A DNA stretch of 64,000 bases from Paenibacillus terrigena DSM 21567 (GCF_000374845.1 NZ_KB895413.1:186001-250000), one strand, 5' to 3'; positions 19,713-30,238 are shown, counted from the stretch's first letter. Made by a program: numbers and translations. The notes: generated by a model from the letters alone, not told the origin.

Positions 19713-20102
19713 ATGGAAATGATTCAAATGGTCGGCCTTGGACTGATCGCTACGGTACTCGTTCTTATCGTAAGAGAGCAGAAACCGATGTTCGCTTTTC
19801 TAATCACCACCTTCACAGGTATCGCGATTTTCTTGTTCCTAATCGGGAAGATTGAAGCGGTCATTCAAGTGCTGGAAGACTTGGCCCTACGCTCGGGAAT
19901 CCAACTTGTGTACTTGAAGACGATTCTTAAGATTATCGGAATCGCTTATATCGCTGAATTCGGAGCGCAGATCGTGAAAGATGCGGGGCAAGAGAGTATT
20001 GCGAGTAAGATCGAGCTTGCTGGAAAAGTGCTGATCATGGTGCTCGCGATTCCCATTATTAGCATCATCATCGAGACGGTCATTCAATTGCTGCCGGCCT
20101 AA
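19713..20102 (+). CDS. spoIIIAD: Stage III sporulation protein AD
   Basis: 129 aa, about four hydrophobic segments, paralogous to SpoIIIAC in its C-terminal half (KIIGIAYIAEFGAQIVKDAGQ). ATG 19713 follows GTAGGTGATGAG eight bases after the spoIIIAC stop. Confidence 0.94.
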   Translation: MEMIQMVGLGLIATVLVLIVREQKPMFAFLITTFTGIAIFLFLIGKIEAVIQVLEDLALRSGIQLVYLKTILKIIGIAYIAEFGAQIVKDAGQESIASKIELAGKVLIMVLAIPIISIIIETVIQLLPA

Positions 20103-20121
20103 ATGAAATGGAGATGGAACC

Positions 20122-21315
20122 ATGATCCGAAGAATTGAAGATCATACAAAGCTACGCATGGTGTTAATCTTCATGTTCTGCTTCTTCATTAGTTGGACCA
20201 CGCACTTGGTTGCAGCTGCGCCGATGGATGGGTTGGTTCAGAGCCAAGCCAAAGATTTGCCGACGGGTGAAATCGAGCAATATTGGGACAAATTGATGAA
20301 TCAGTATGGTGGGTTTTTTCCAGATCAGCAGTCGCCTAGCTTCATGGACATGCTTCTACCTGAAGGGAAAGGATTTAGTCTGAAATATGCGTTCCAAGGC
20401 CTGTTGAAATTCCTGCTCCATGAAGTCATCTACAATGGCAAGCTGCTTGTTACCATCGTGGTCCTTACCGTATTCAGTATGATTCTCGAGACGCTGCAGA
20501 CCGCATTTGAACGAAATGCAGTGAGTAAGGTCGCTTATTCCATTTCGTACATGATCATTGTCATCATCGCGATTAATAGCTTTAATGTCGCGATTGGATA
20601 TGCGAAAGAAGCAATCGAGAGCATGATTCACTTCATGATGGCCATGATTCCATTACTATTCACACTGCTCGCCTCCATGGGGAATGTTGTAACGGTATCT
20701 GTCATGCATCCACTGATTATATTCATGATTAACACGGTTGGAACCATGATCTATGCGGTGGTCTTCCCGTTATTATTCTTCTCAGCTGTCTTGCACATCG
20801 TTAGTACATTGTCTGATAAGTACAAAGTCACCCATCTAGCGAATTTGCTTCGCAACGTTAGTGTAGGCTTACTCGGGATTCTGCTTACCGTATTTCTTGG
20901 AGTCATCTCCGTACAAGGCTTTACAGGCGCAGCGGCTGATGGCGTTACGATCCGAACAGCCAAATATATTACAGGCAACTTCGTACCCGTCGTCGGCAAA
21001 ATGTTCTCGGATGCCGCTGATACCGTAATCTCTGCTTCCCTGCTGGTGAAGAATGCGATTGGCCTGGTGGGTGTGATTATCATCTTGTTCCTCTGCGCAT
21101 TCCCAGCGCTCAAAATATTAACGCTTGCGCTGATCTACAACATATCAGGTGCCGTGATGCAGCCGCTAGGAGATAGTCCGATCGTAACCTGCTTGCAGAC
21201 GATTGGGAAAAGCATGATCTACGTCTTCGCGGCGCTGGCAGCGGTCGGTCTCATGTTCTTCCTAGCGATCACCATCATGCTGACGGCAGCGAATGTGACG
21301 GTGATGATGCGATGA
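20122..21315 (+). CDS. spoIIIAE: Stage III sporulation protein AE
   Basis: 397 aa with an N-terminal signal-like segment, an extracellular loop and about seven transmembrane helices. Typical conserved stretches are AADGVTIRTAKYITGNFVP and SDAADTVI. Mother-cell membrane component of the feeding-channel complex. Confidence 0.95.
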   Translation: MIRRIEDHTKLRMVLIFMFCFFISWTTHLVAAAPMDGLVQSQAKDLPTGEIEQYWDKLMNQYGGFFPDQQSPSFMDMLLPEGKGFSLKYAFQGLLKFLLHEVIYNGKLLVTIVVLTVFSMILETLQTAFERNAVSKVAYSISYMIIVIIAINSFNVAIGYAKEAIESMIHFMMAMIPLLFTLLASMGNVVTVSVMHPLIIFMINTVGTMIYAVVFPLLFFSAVLHIVSTLSDKYKVTHLANLLRNVSVGLLGILLTVFLGVISVQGFTGAAADGVTIRTAKYITGNFVPVVGKMFSDAADTVISASLLVKNAIGLVGVIIILFLCAFPALKILTLALIYNISGAVMQPLGDSPIVTCLQTIGKSMIYVFAALAAVGLMFFLAITIMLTAANVTVMMR

Positions 21316-21349
21316 AGCGAGAGCGATTGCCTCAAGGGAGCGATGATCC

Positions 21350-22120
21350 ATGATGGAATGGCTAGGTGGCTGGCTGAAGCAGATTATCTTCATTATCCTG
21401 CTCGCGACGTTCATTGATCTGATCCTGCCGAATCGTTCCATGCAACGATATGTCAAGTTGGTCATCAGCTTGCTGATACTAGTAACGATCATGACGCCGA
21501 TCTTATCGATATTCCGCAGCAGCTTCGCTGATCAACTCGCAGAGAATTACACCGAGATGAGTGAGCGGACGAGTCAGGGGAGGAAGTTCGTCGGCGTGGA
21601 TCAAATTATGCGCGAAGGGGATCGACTCAAACGTAAGCAAGAGGAGAAAGTGATTCAATCTGTAGAGACCCAGTTGGCAGCGCAGATCAAGACACAACTG
21701 GAAGAAGAGACGGGATCGAATGTCACGCAGGTTCATGTGAAAATCGGCAACTTAACGCAGGACACGAAGCCGTCAGCCACGATGACCGAGCAGATTAATG
21801 TAGAAATGGAGAAACCGAATATTCAATCCGTCGAAGTCTATTTTGATCCAAGTCGTGAGCAAGAATTGAAGCAACAAGAAACAGGTGATCCAATCGCTGC
21901 GATGAAGCCGATTGAAGGGGTGAAGGTGGACATTCAATTAGATCCAATCGGATCAAATGAAGATGCTGCGACGCCAGTACAAGCAGATCCCGTGGAAGAG
22001 CAGACGACACCTGAAGAACGAGTTCTTAGCGATCGTGCGGTGGCCATCCTTAAGACGAATTGGGGCGTCTCCGTGAATCGAATCAATATTTTTATGGGGC
22101 GAGATACGAAGCTCCATTGA
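21350..22120 (+). CDS. spoIIIAF: Stage III sporulation protein AF
   Basis: 256 aa; two N-terminal transmembrane helices (LGGWLKQIIFIILLATFIDL and the following segment) and a soluble C-terminal ring-building-like domain. Long for the family because of a Gln/Glu/Thr-rich insertion around residues 165-225. ATG 21350 follows AAGGGAGCG. Confidence 0.92.
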   Translation: MMEWLGGWLKQIIFIILLATFIDLILPNRSMQRYVKLVISLLILVTIMTPILSIFRSSFADQLAENYTEMSERTSQGRKFVGVDQIMREGDRLKRKQEEKVIQSVETQLAAQIKTQLEEETGSNVTQVHVKIGNLTQDTKPSATMTEQINVEMEKPNIQSVEVYFDPSREQELKQQETGDPIAAMKPIEGVKVDIQLDPIGSNEDAATPVQADPVEEQTTPEERVLSDRAVAILKTNWGVSVNRINIFMGRDTKLH

Positions 22121-22157
22121 GAGATCTTACGACTAACCAAACTGGAGGTGAAAATGT

Positions 22158-22799
22158 ATGGCGAAATGGCTGCAATCAATCGAGAAATGGGTCGGCGGTG
22201 GACCTGGAGGAACGAAACGGGTTCAGACCTTCCGCTGGCTGCTGATTCTAGGACTCATCGGCGTTGGTCTGCTCCTCTTCGCAGCCTTCAATCATATGAA
22301 TGTGAAGCAAGTGGATTCCGTGAATGAAGGAAGGGAACCGCCGCGAGATCAGCCGACATCTGCCGTGTCCACGCCGGAAGATACATCGCAGTACACATCC
22401 ATTGAACAGGCGATGGAAAGTCGGATGAAGAGCATTCTTGAGAATATCGTCGGTGTTGGCGATGTTGAAGCGGTCGTTACGATTGATTCGACAGAAGAAA
22501 TTGTGTATCAGAAGCAAATGAAAGACAGTCAGCAGGTCACCGAAGAGTCTGACCCGAATGGCGCTAAACGGCATGTCACGCAATATTCACGCGATGGTGA
22601 GATCGTAACGCTCGAAGTATCAGGCAATCAGACACCTGCCATCGTGAAACGAGTCAAACCGAAAATACGAGGGGTTGTCATTGTAGCAAAGGGTGCGGAG
22701 AACCGCATTGTAAAAAATCTGATTATTGATGCAATCGAGAAAGGCTTCAGTGTTCCCTATTCCAAAATTTCAGTTGCCCCGCGCAAACAAGCGCAATAA
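22158..22799 (+). CDS. spoIIIAG: Stage III sporulation protein AG
   Basis: 213 aa, one transmembrane helix (about 28-46) and the ring-building motif domain that forms a large ring in the intermembrane space (LENIVGVGDVEAVVTIDS onwards). ATG 22158 follows ACTGGAGGTG. Confidence 0.95.
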   Translation: MAKWLQSIEKWVGGGPGGTKRVQTFRWLLILGLIGVGLLLFAAFNHMNVKQVDSVNEGREPPRDQPTSAVSTPEDTSQYTSIEQAMESRMKSILENIVGVGDVEAVVTIDSTEEIVYQKQMKDSQQVTEESDPNGAKRHVTQYSRDGEIVTLEVSGNQTPAIVKRVKPKIRGVVIVAKGAENRIVKNLIIDAIEKGFSVPYSKISVAPRKQAQ

Positions 22800-22823
22800 C
22801 GATAATAATTATTTAGGAGGAAT

Positions 22824-23603
22824 ATGAAAATGAATACAAAAAGACAAACGATTTGGCTCGTAAGTATGCTCAGCATTATGGTGGTATTATCTGCGTACTA
22901 TCTGTTCACAGAACCAGCAAGCACGAACTCAAATACGAATAAGGTTGCGCAGAATAGTCAAGTCGAACAGACGAAGAAAAATGCAACAGAAGCAAGTACG
23001 AAAGGTACGCCAGACAGTTTAACCGAAGTGAAGGTGGATGAAGTGACAGATCCGAACCTGAATGCAACGAAAGATGCGAATAAAGCGAAAGATGGCGGGG
23101 CGGACAAAGGCAAAAAAACAGAATCTGATGCAAAGAAGGGGACTGATAAGGCTACGGATTCCAAAGCAGGAACATCGGCAGACTCCAAAGTATTGGCATC
23201 CGATAAAACAGATGAGGCGATTCTAGATGAGCTGAGTAAAGAGGGAACCAATACGGTGGATACGCTCGCGGCGGTACAACAAGAGCGGAATCAAAATTAC
23301 AGCGCACAAATGGATAAGCTTCAAGCTATCGTGAATGATATGAACAAATCCCCTGATGAATACACCAAAGCAGAGCAAGAAATGACGGTAATCGAAAGTC
23401 AAGAACAAAAGATTACAACCATTGAAGAAGAGCTTCGCAAAGAATTTGGGAAAGCCGCGATCAAACAGGAGAAAGATAAATTCAAAGTTGTTGTTGCAAG
23501 CGATCAACTGGAAATTGCCGAAGCCGTACACATCGTAGACATGCTGGTCAAAGAATTAAATGTAACGCAAGACAAGGTCAGCGTACAACGCGTAGCTCCA
23601 TAA
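22824..23603 (+). CDS. spoIIIAH: Stage III sporulation protein AH
   Basis: 259 aa. An N-terminal transmembrane helix (about 10-28), a long Lys/Asp/Thr-rich linker (about 35-125) and the YscJ/FliF-like domain that binds SpoIIQ. Last gene of the operon. ATG 22824 follows AGGAGG. Confidence 0.95.
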   Translation: MKMNTKRQTIWLVSMLSIMVVLSAYYLFTEPASTNSNTNKVAQNSQVEQTKKNATEASTKGTPDSLTEVKVDEVTDPNLNATKDANKAKDGGADKGKKTESDAKKGTDKATDSKAGTSADSKVLASDKTDEAILDELSKEGTNTVDTLAAVQQERNQNYSAQMDKLQAIVNDMNKSPDEYTKAEQEMTVIESQEQKITTIEEELRKEFGKAAIKQEKDKFKVVVASDQLEIAEAVHIVDMLVKELNVTQDKVSVQRVAP

Positions 23604-23621
23604 ATTAGCAGGAAAATGCGG

Positions 23622-23655
23622 AGAGTCCAGAAAAACTGGGCTCTTTCCATTTTAA
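23622..23655 (+). terminator. Terminator of the spoIIIA operon
   Basis: AGAGTCCAG (23622-23630) pairs with CTGGGCTCT (23636-23644) around a five-A loop, followed by TTCCATTTT. Confidence 0.8.
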
Positions 23656-23662
23656 AGGTTTA

Positions 23663-23671
23663 TGATATAAT
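23663..23671 (+). promoter_or_regulatory. Extended -10 promoter for accBC
   Basis: TGATATAAT: a TG dinucleotide one base before TATAAT (23666-23671), with no good -35. It lies 75 bases before the accB start. Confidence 0.6.
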
Positions 23672-23745
23672 ACTAACGGTATAAGTGTCAGGGCTGTACC
23701 GTTTATTTCCAATGGGTTAACAAAGCTGAAGGAGTGAATATATAC

Positions 23746-24234
23746 ATGTTTAAATTGAGCGAGATCAAAGAATTGATCAAGTTAGTTGATCAGACATCCG
23801 TTCAGGAGCTAGAAATTGAAAACGAAGGTACACGACTTTTCATTCGCAAACCAGGTAAAACCGAAGTTGTCAATGTTCATGCTGCACCGATTCAGCCAAC
23901 GTATCAACAACAGGTTGTTCCTGCTGCGACTACTGCACCAGTGGTTCAAGTTCAAGCAGATGCTGCACCTGTAGCTCAAGAGACGAATAGCAATCTACAT
24001 AAAATTGTGTCACCGATGGTAGGGACGTTCTATAGTGCTTCTAGTCCGGAAGCGGGCGCTTTTGTAAGCGTTGGCGATAAGGTGAAGGAGAAGTCGGTTG
24101 TATGTATCATTGAAGCGATGAAATTAATGAATGAATTGGAAGCAGAAGTAAAAGGCGAGATCGTTGAAGTGCTCGTGGAGAACGGTCAATTGGTTGAGTT
24201 CGGACAACCTCTTTTCTTAGTGAAAGCCGAATAA
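23746..24234 (+). CDS. accB: Biotin carboxyl carrier protein of acetyl-CoA carboxylase
   Basis: 162 aa from ATG 23746, which has AAGGAG at normal distance; a GTG at 23734 overlaps that site. The C-terminal biotinyl domain carries EAMKLMNE with the biotinylated Lys at residue 126. A Gln/Ala/Pro-rich linker joins it to the N-terminal helix. Works with accC to form malonyl-CoA for fatty-acid synthesis. Confidence 0.97.
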   Translation: MFKLSEIKELIKLVDQTSVQELEIENEGTRLFIRKPGKTEVVNVHAAPIQPTYQQQVVPAATTAPVVQVQADAAPVAQETNSNLHKIVSPMVGTFYSASSPEAGAFVSVGDKVKEKSVVCIIEAMKLMNELEAEVKGEIVEVLVENGQLVEFGQPLFLVKAE

Positions 24235-24252
24235 AAGGGAGGGCCCTCGAAC

Positions 24253-25596
24253 ATGAAGTTTCAGAAAATATTAATTGCTAACCGCGGTGAAATCGCGGTT
24301 CGTATTATTCGTGCAGCGCGTGAAATGGGAATTTCAACCGTTGCTGTATATTCCGAAGCGGATCGTGATTCGCTGCATGTAAGATTAGCTGATGAAGCTT
24401 ATTGCATTGGACCTACGTTGTCCAAAGATAGTTATTTGAATTTGGCGAACATTATGAGCGTTGCTACGTTAACAGAATGCGATGCCATCCATCCGGGATA
24501 CGGGTTCTTGGCAGAGAATGCAGACTTCGCAGAAATCTGTGATTCTTGTAATGTGACGTTCATCGGTCCATCGCCGGATGCGATTAGTCGCATGGGTGAC
24601 AAGGCTGTTGCGAAGCAGACCATGAAGGATGCGAACGTACCTGTTATTCCAGGTTCGGACGGATTAATTGAGGATATGGATGAAGCGATGATGATCGCTC
24701 GCGATATCGGCTATCCTGTTATTATCAAAGCAACGGCAGGCGGTGGTGGTAAAGGAATCCGTCTTGCAGAGAACGAGGAAGCTTTAATTCAGCAAATTAC
24801 GATGGCACAACAGGAAGCGCAGAAAGCTTTCGGGAATGCCGGCGTTTATCTAGAGAAGTTCTTAACGGGCATGAAGCACGTTGAGATTCAAATTATGGCT
24901 GATAAGCATGGCAATGCGGTGCATCTCGGCGAGCGGGATTGCTCTGTGCAGCGTCGTAGACAGAAGCTCATTGAAGAGGCGCCGTGTTCAGTGCTGTCGC
25001 CTGAGGTTCGGTCTAAGATGGGGGAAGCAGCGGTTCGTGCAGCACTTGCCGTGAACTATTCTGGCGCAGGTACGCTTGAATTCTTGCTTGCTCCAGACGG
25101 TGAATTCTATTTCATGGAAATGAATACTCGGATTCAAGTAGAGCACCCGGTAACAGAGATGATTACGGGCGTGGATCTAATCAAGGAGATGATCTCGGTT
25201 GCGGAAGGCAATCCGTTATCATTTAGCCAAGAGGATATAGAGATCCAAGGATGGTCGATTGAATGCCGTATTAATGCAGAAGATCCAGATCGTAATTTCA
25301 TGCCATCACCAGGGAATATTTCATTTTATCTTGCACCGGGCGGCTTAGGCGTTCGCGTAGATAGCGCAGCTTATCCGGGTTATACGATTTCACCGCATTA
25401 CGATTCCATGATTGCGAAGCTTATCGTATGGGGAGCGACACGTGAAGAAGCTATTGCCAAAATGAAGCGTGCACTCGGCGAATTTGCTATCGAAGGAATT
25501 CATACGACGATTCCATTCCATCAACGTCTACTCGAGCATCCGAAGTTTATTGATGGCGATTTCGATATTAAATTCCTTGAAGATTACGAGGTTTAA
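24253..25596 (+). CDS. accC: Biotin carboxylase subunit of acetyl-CoA carboxylase
   Basis: 447 aa ATP-grasp enzyme that carboxylates biotin on AccB. Starts [18 protein letters not shown]; glycine-rich loop [24 protein letters not shown] active-site region. Eighteen bases after accB, preceded by AAAGGGAGGG. Confidence 0.98.
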   Translation: MKFQKILIANRGEIAVRIIRAAREMGISTVAVYSEADRDSLHVRLADEAYCIGPTLSKDSYLNLANIMSVATLTECDAIHPGYGFLAENADFAEICDSCNVTFIGPSPDAISRMGDKAVAKQTMKDANVPVIPGSDGLIEDMDEAMMIARDIGYPVIIKATAGGGGKGIRLAENEEALIQQITMAQQEAQKAFGNAGVYLEKFLTGMKHVEIQIMADKHGNAVHLGERDCSVQRRRQKLIEEAPCSVLSPEVRSKMGEAAVRAALAVNYSGAGTLEFLLAPDGEFYFMEMNTRIQVEHPVTEMITGVDLIKEMISVAEGNPLSFSQEDIEIQGWSIECRINAEDPDRNFMPSPGNISFYLAPGGLGVRVDSAAYPGYTISPHYDSMIAKLIVWGATREEAIAKMKRALGEFAIEGIHTTIPFHQRLLEHPKFIDGDFDIKFLEDYEV

Positions 25597-25736
25597 TCGC
25601 GAGTTATACAGGCTTTGAGCGCAGGAAGTGGGATAGGCCTAGGTTTGTCATAATTCCTGCTAAATGATATAGTATGTATAATAAGATGCGAAAAGATCGG
25701 AACTGCATCGCGAACTTATTGGAGGTGCTTACATTC

Positions 25737-26144
25737 ATGAATATGATCCCTATGGATTATGAAAAGACAGATTTAGGCTCAATACAGATTGCTCCTGAAG
25801 TTATTGAAGTGATCGCTGGCTTAGCAACGGTTGAGGTTAACGGCGTAGCTGGAATGAGCGGAGACTTTGCAGGTGGAATTGTTGAATTATTAGGGCGTAA
25901 GAACTTATCCAAAGGTGTTAAAGTAGAGGTAGGTCAACGTGAAGCTGCGGTTGACGTGTCCATCATCGTGGAATACGGTCATCGCATTCCGGAAGTATCT
26001 GCTGAAATTCAACGCAGCGTAAAGCATTCCATTGAGATGATGGCAGGTCTTAATGTTGTAGAAGTGAACGTACATATCCATGGCGTGCATTTTAAGACAA
26101 CTGAGAAACCTGAAGAAGAAGAATTACAACAAAGGGTAAGGTAA
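25737..26144 (+). CDS. yqhY: Asp23/Gls24 family protein (YqhY-like)
   Basis: 135 aa envelope-stress related protein; IQIAPEVIEVIAGLATVEVNGVAGMSG and the second half VSIIVEYGHRIPEVSAEIQRSVK define the family. In Bacillus YqhY lies beside accBC and influences acetyl-CoA carboxylase activity. I chose ATG 25737, nine bases after GGAGGTG; the longer upstream frame has no site. Confidence 0.92.
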   Translation: MNMIPMDYEKTDLGSIQIAPEVIEVIAGLATVEVNGVAGMSGDFAGGIVELLGRKNLSKGVKVEVGQREAAVDVSIIVEYGHRIPEVSAEIQRSVKHSIEMMAGLNVVEVNVHIHGVHFKTTEKPEEEELQQRVR

Positions 26145-26254
26145 TTCAGCCATCCATGGCTTTATGCTGGACTGAGTCACCTTTTACAAATGGAGAACCC
26201 CGGGCCGATGATGCGTCAGGGGTTTGCTCTAATTTTAAGGAGGCATGCATTTGC

Positions 26255-26794
26255 ATGATTAAAATTTTGGACAGGCTCCTGTTATTCTTCTATAGTATCG
26301 TCATTGGAGCTGTTGCTGTCTGCGCTGTGCTCTACGCTACAAATGTATTGGATCGATCACTGTTAATGGATACGGAGTTATGGCTTGATAATATTGTCAT
26401 CGCTGTCGCGGCTGTCATTATTCTAATTAGTTTACGGTTCTTCTATATATCTGTTCGAAGAGATCGTACAAATCACCAATCGATTGATCTGCGTAATGAA
26501 CATGGAGATATTCATATTTCGATGGAGACGATTGAGAACTTGGCGCTCAAAGCAGCAGCTAAAGTCCGCGGTGTGAAAGATTTGAAAGTGAAAATCCGTG
26601 TCTCTGAAGCGGGTCTTGAACTCATCATCCGCACGTTCGTTGATGGCGATACATCTATTCCAGAAATGACTGAAGAAGTTCAACGTCAGGTTCGCGAGCA
26701 AGTAACGGAGGTCACAGGAATTCCGGTGGCGACGGTTTCGGTGTTCATTGCGAATATTGTTCAGACACAATCTTTTAAGTCAAGAGTAGAATAG
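26255..26794 (+). CDS. amaP: AmaP-type membrane anchor for Asp23
   Basis: 179 aa. Two N-terminal transmembrane helices (about 8-28 and 48-68) and a C-terminal Asp23-like domain (from about 85). Such proteins tether Asp23 family proteins to the membrane; the gene follows the Asp23 gene and precedes a DUF2273 gene, the usual trio. ATG 26255 lies 11 bases after AAGGAGG. Confidence 0.88.
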   Translation: MIKILDRLLLFFYSIVIGAVAVCAVLYATNVLDRSLLMDTELWLDNIVIAVAAVIILISLRFFYISVRRDRTNHQSIDLRNEHGDIHISMETIENLALKAAAKVRGVKDLKVKIRVSEAGLELIIRTFVDGDTSIPEMTEEVQRQVREQVTEVTGIPVATVSVFIANIVQTQSFKSRVE

Positions 26795-26807
26795 AGGTGA
26801 TTTTCCA

Positions 26808-27038
26808 ATGTTGAAGCAGATTTGGGAAAGTCACGGGGGACGCATACTCGGAGTAACAGCAGGGATCTTTCTGGGCTTAATTTATTTTATCGTCGGTTTT
26901 TGGGACATGCTGTTCTTCGCATTGATTATTTTTATTGGGTATACCCTGGGCAAACAACGAGATTTGAAGCTGGGCAGCTTATTTCCATGGGCTCGGATAT
27001 GGGAATGGCTGACGGGCAGATGGAGCATGTTTAAATGA
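26808..27038 (+). CDS. DUF2273 small membrane protein
   Basis: 76 aa with two hydrophobic helices (about 13-31 and 33-47), found with Asp23 and AmaP proteins in Firmicutes. ATG 26808 follows AGAGGTGATTTT, 13 bases after the amaP stop. Probably part of the same membrane complex. Confidence 0.88.
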   Translation: MLKQIWESHGGRILGVTAGIFLGLIYFIVGFWDMLFFALIIFIGYTLGKQRDLKLGSLFPWARIWEWLTGRWSMFK

Positions 27039-27048
27039 ACCCTGTGAG

Positions 27049-27117
27049 CGACTCCTAATTTTGTGACTCCGCCTTCCATGGAATCGGATTAGGAGCTGTT
27101 CATAGGTTTTTTTATAT
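27049..27117 (+). terminator. Terminator before nusB
   Basis: CTCCTAAT and ATTAGGAG form the base of a long hairpin, followed by a run of seven T residues. Confidence 0.75.
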
Positions 27118-27190
27118 CACAACCGACCCATACTAGGATAGAGCGTATGGATGGATTCGTGATGACGATTATAACTTTTGGAGGAACAAT

Positions 27191-27637
27191 ATGAAGCGGC
27201 GCTTAGCTAGAGAAATTACAGTACAGAGCTTATACCAGATGGAAATGAACGGTGTGGCAGCCGAAGAAGCAGTAGCCATGGTGCTTACCGAAGTGAAAGA
27301 GGAGAACGAGACTGAGATTGAGATTCGCAATTTCAGCGAAATGAACACCTATGTTTTAAGTCTAGTTCATGGCACCTGGACGAACAAAGAACGGATCGAT
27401 CAGCTGTTGTCCGAATACTTGAAGAACTGGCAGATGGACCGTCTATCACGTGTTGATCGTCAAATTTTGCGCCTCGCATGCTTTGAGATGGTATTCAGCG
27501 AAGACGTACCGCCGAAGGTTGTCGTGAATGAAGCGATTGATTTGGCCAAGCATTTTGGTACTGATGAATCCGGTAAGTTCGTGAACGGTGTTCTAGGGAA
27601 GATGATTCGTGAGCTAGAGCAGATTAAAGCCAATTAA
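27191..27637 (+). CDS. nusB: Transcription antitermination factor NusB
   Basis: 148 aa all-helical RNA-binding protein acting with NusE in antitermination of rRNA operons. Starts KRRLAREITVQSLYQME and carries the conserved C-terminal VVNEAIDLAKHFGTDESGKFVNGVLG. ATG 27191 follows TTGGAGGAAC. Confidence 0.97.
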   Translation: MKRRLAREITVQSLYQMEMNGVAAEEAVAMVLTEVKEENETEIEIRNFSEMNTYVLSLVHGTWTNKERIDQLLSEYLKNWQMDRLSRVDRQILRLACFEMVFSEDVPPKVVVNEAIDLAKHFGTDESGKFVNGVLGKMIRELEQIKAN

Positions 27638-27648
27638 TTGGCTTTTTC
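27626..27648 (+). terminator. Terminator overlapping the nusB stop
   Basis: A palindrome, AAAGCCAATT/AATTGGCTTT (27626-27645), containing the nusB stop codon and running into TTTTTC. Confidence 0.8.
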
Positions 27649-27748
27649 ATTGTGTAAACAAAGTGTGAGTAGTACAAGTGTTTCAAAGCTTTGTTGACAG
27701 ATCAAAAAACCAATTGATTCGCGATTGACATGAAGGGGAGAGAAAACC

Positions 27749-28606
27749 ATGACAGCTGTAAAAATTGATGGTAAAGCCGTATCCGAGTCCATTCGAGGAC
27801 AAATTCAAGAAGAAGTTGTTGGTCTGAAGAAGCAAGGTATCGAGCCAGGGCTTGCGGTCATACTCGTTGGAGAAGACCCAGGATCGAAAGTATATGTAGG
27901 TAGTAAAGAAAAAGCATGCATCGAGTTAGGATACTATTCCGAAGTTCATCGTCTACCTGATACGACAACGGAAGAGGCATTACTCGCCTTGATCGATCAG
28001 TTGAATAACCAAGCGGACATTCATGGCATTCTCGTACAATTGCCATTGCCGAAGCACATTCATGAGAAATCGGTTATTGATGCAATTGCCGTTGAGAAAG
28101 ATGTAGATGGGTTCCACCCGATTAATGTGGGGAACTTGATGATTGGTGATGACAGTCTACTGCCATGTACACCTGCAGGTGTGATTGAGTTAATTAAACG
28201 TACAGGTACAGATATGGCGGGCAAACATGCTGTTGTGATTGGTCGCAGCAATATTGTCGGCAAGCCCGTATCGATGCTGCTCCAACGTGAGAATGCAACA
28301 GTGACCATGTGTCACTCCAGAACATCGAACATGCGCGAGATTACGAAGCAAGCAGATATCCTTGTTGTTGCTATCGGCCGTGCGAATTTCGTTGACCATA
28401 CGTACGTGAAGCCGGGCGCGATTGTCATTGATGTAGGTATGAACCGTCTGGATAACGGCAAATTAGCGGGTGACGTTGATTATGAAGATGTGCTCGAAGT
28501 AGCTGGAGCGGTAACACCGGTACCAGGTGGTGTTGGTCCGATGACCATCACGATGCTGATGCAAAATACGCTGATCGCGGCTCGTAGAGCACACGGCCTG
28601 AAATAA
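27749..28606 (+). CDS. folD: Bifunctional methylenetetrahydrofolate dehydrogenase/cyclohydrolase
   Basis: 285 aa. Interconverts 5,10-methylene-, methenyl- and 10-formyl-THF. Substrate Lys in [21 protein letters not shown], and the NADP-binding [12 protein letters not shown] are all present; ends [19 protein letters not shown] 27749 follows AAGGGGAGAG. Confidence 0.98.
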   Translation: MTAVKIDGKAVSESIRGQIQEEVVGLKKQGIEPGLAVILVGEDPGSKVYVGSKEKACIELGYYSEVHRLPDTTTEEALLALIDQLNNQADIHGILVQLPLPKHIHEKSVIDAIAVEKDVDGFHPINVGNLMIGDDSLLPCTPAGVIELIKRTGTDMAGKHAVVIGRSNIVGKPVSMLLQRENATVTMCHSRTSNMREITKQADILVVAIGRANFVDHTYVKPGAIVIDVGMNRLDNGKLAGDVDYEDVLEVAGAVTPVPGGVGPMTITMLMQNTLIAARRAHGLK

Positions 28607-28617
28607 GGGTGAAGTCG

Positions 28618-29976
28618 ATGGCGGAAGAGCGCATATTATCCATTAAAGATCTGAATCGATATATTCGGATGAAGCTCGAATCAGATGATTTGATGCAGGA
28701 CGTCTGGATTCGAGGGGAAATATCGAATTTTACCCACCATTCCAGCGGACATATGTACTTCACATTGAAGGATGCAGACAGTCGGATCAAATCGATCATG
28801 TTCGCATCACACAACCAGAGGCTGGCTTTCCGTCCGAAGGAAGGGACGAAGGTTATTGCCCGGGGCAATGTATCGGTGTATGAACGAGACGGTCAGTATC
28901 AATTTTATGCGACACATATGCAGCCGGACGGGATCGGAAGTTTATATCTTGCTTACGAACAATTGAAGAAGAAGTTAGATGAAGAAGGACTGTTTGCGGC
29001 ACATCGGAAACGACCGCTGCCGAAGTTCCCGAGAGCGATCGGAGTCATTACCTCGCCGACAGGTGCTGCCGTTCGAGATATTATTATTACACTCCAACGA
29101 CGTTATCCTACAGTACCGATTCTCCTTTATCCCGTTCTCGTTCAAGGGACACAAGCGGCACCTTCCATTGTGAAGGCGATTGAGGGGATGAATCGGCATC
29201 AAGAGGCCGATGTATTGATCGTAGGCCGTGGTGGAGGTTCTTTAGAGGAGTTATGGGCATTTAATGAAGAGATTGTGGCGCGAGCGATTTATGCATCCGG
29301 CATTCCGGTGATTTCTGCAGTCGGGCATGAGACTGATTTTACGATTGCTGATTTTGTGGCCGATCTGCGAGCGGCAACGCCTACAGCGGCTGCGGAGCTT
29401 GCAGTGCCGCATCATTTGGAGCTGAAGCAGCATTTTCGCCGGCTTGAGCAACGCATGGCGCATGCGTTAGCCATGCGGATGCAGCAGGAGCGTGACCGTC
29501 TTGAACGATTGAGACGTTCTCCTTACTTTGTGCATCCCCGTAAATACTTGCTACAGCATGCGGAGCGGCTTGATCGGCTGACGGAACAGCTTCATTACCG
29601 TACGCAAGGGTTGATGCGCAAGTCCGATGAACGTTGGTCGAAGTTGCAGCATCGTCTTGTAAGACGTAATCCGCAGGAACAAGTTATTTTTGCCCGGAAA
29701 AGGGTTCAGTCAGAAACGCACCAGCTGTTGCAATCGATGCAAGCGATGCTGAAGGAGCAGAAATTGAAGCTCATGACTGGGATGAAGCAGCTTGATGCGC
29801 TCAGTCCGCTCAAGGTCATGCAGCGTGGATATAGTCTTGTCTATGACGAACAGGAGAAGCGCTTGATTAAGTCACTTGCTGATGTGCAGCCAGGTGACAT
29901 GGTCCATGTGAAAGTAAATGACGGACAATTGGAATGTCAGGTGTGGTCAATGAAAGGAGAGGACATGCATGGCTAA
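28618..29976 (+). CDS. xseA: Exodeoxyribonuclease VII large subunit
   Basis: 452 aa. N-terminal OB-fold (VWIRGEISNFTHHSSGHMYFTLKD), catalytic domain with GVITSPTGAAVRDI and GRGGGSLEELWAFN, then a long coiled-coil tail. ATG 28618 follows AAGGGTG; a GTG three codons earlier overlaps that site. Overlaps xseB by eight bases. Confidence 0.97.
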   Translation: MAEERILSIKDLNRYIRMKLESDDLMQDVWIRGEISNFTHHSSGHMYFTLKDADSRIKSIMFASHNQRLAFRPKEGTKVIARGNVSVYERDGQYQFYATHMQPDGIGSLYLAYEQLKKKLDEEGLFAAHRKRPLPKFPRAIGVITSPTGAAVRDIIITLQRRYPTVPILLYPVLVQGTQAAPSIVKAIEGMNRHQEADVLIVGRGGGSLEELWAFNEEIVARAIYASGIPVISAVGHETDFTIADFVADLRAATPTAAAELAVPHHLELKQHFRRLEQRMAHALAMRMQQERDRLERLRRSPYFVHPRKYLLQHAERLDRLTEQLHYRTQGLMRKSDERWSKLQHRLVRRNPQEQVIFARKRVQSETHQLLQSMQAMLKEQKLKLMTGMKQLDALSPLKVMQRGYSLVYDEQEKRLIKSLADVQPGDMVHVKVNDGQLECQVWSMKGEDMHG

Positions 29977-30238
29977 GAAGGTCGAGAAAGAAGCTCCAGT
30001 AAGCTTCGAGGAAGCAATTCAGAAGCTTGAGTTGATCGTCGAAGAACTCGAGAGCGGGGACGTGCCACTCGAGAAAGCGATCGAGTTATTCCAAGAGGGC
30101 ATGATGATGTCGCAGCTCTGCGGCCAGAAGCTCGAACAAGTTGAACGTAAAATCGAAGCACTGGTTGAAGAGAATGGGGAGTTCCGCAAGAAACCTTTCA
30201 CGGGAATAACCGACGATGTGGGGGATACTGTTGGCTAA
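29969..30238 (+). CDS. xseB: Exodeoxyribonuclease VII small subunit
   Basis: 89 aa with FEEAIQKLELIVEELESGDVPLEKAIELFQEGM, the full family signature. ATG 29969 follows AAAGGAGAGG inside the end of xseA, suggesting translational coupling. Confidence 0.97.
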   Translation: MAKKVEKEAPVSFEEAIQKLELIVEELESGDVPLEKAIELFQEGMMMSQLCGQKLEQVERKIEALVEENGEFRKKPFTGITDDVGDTVG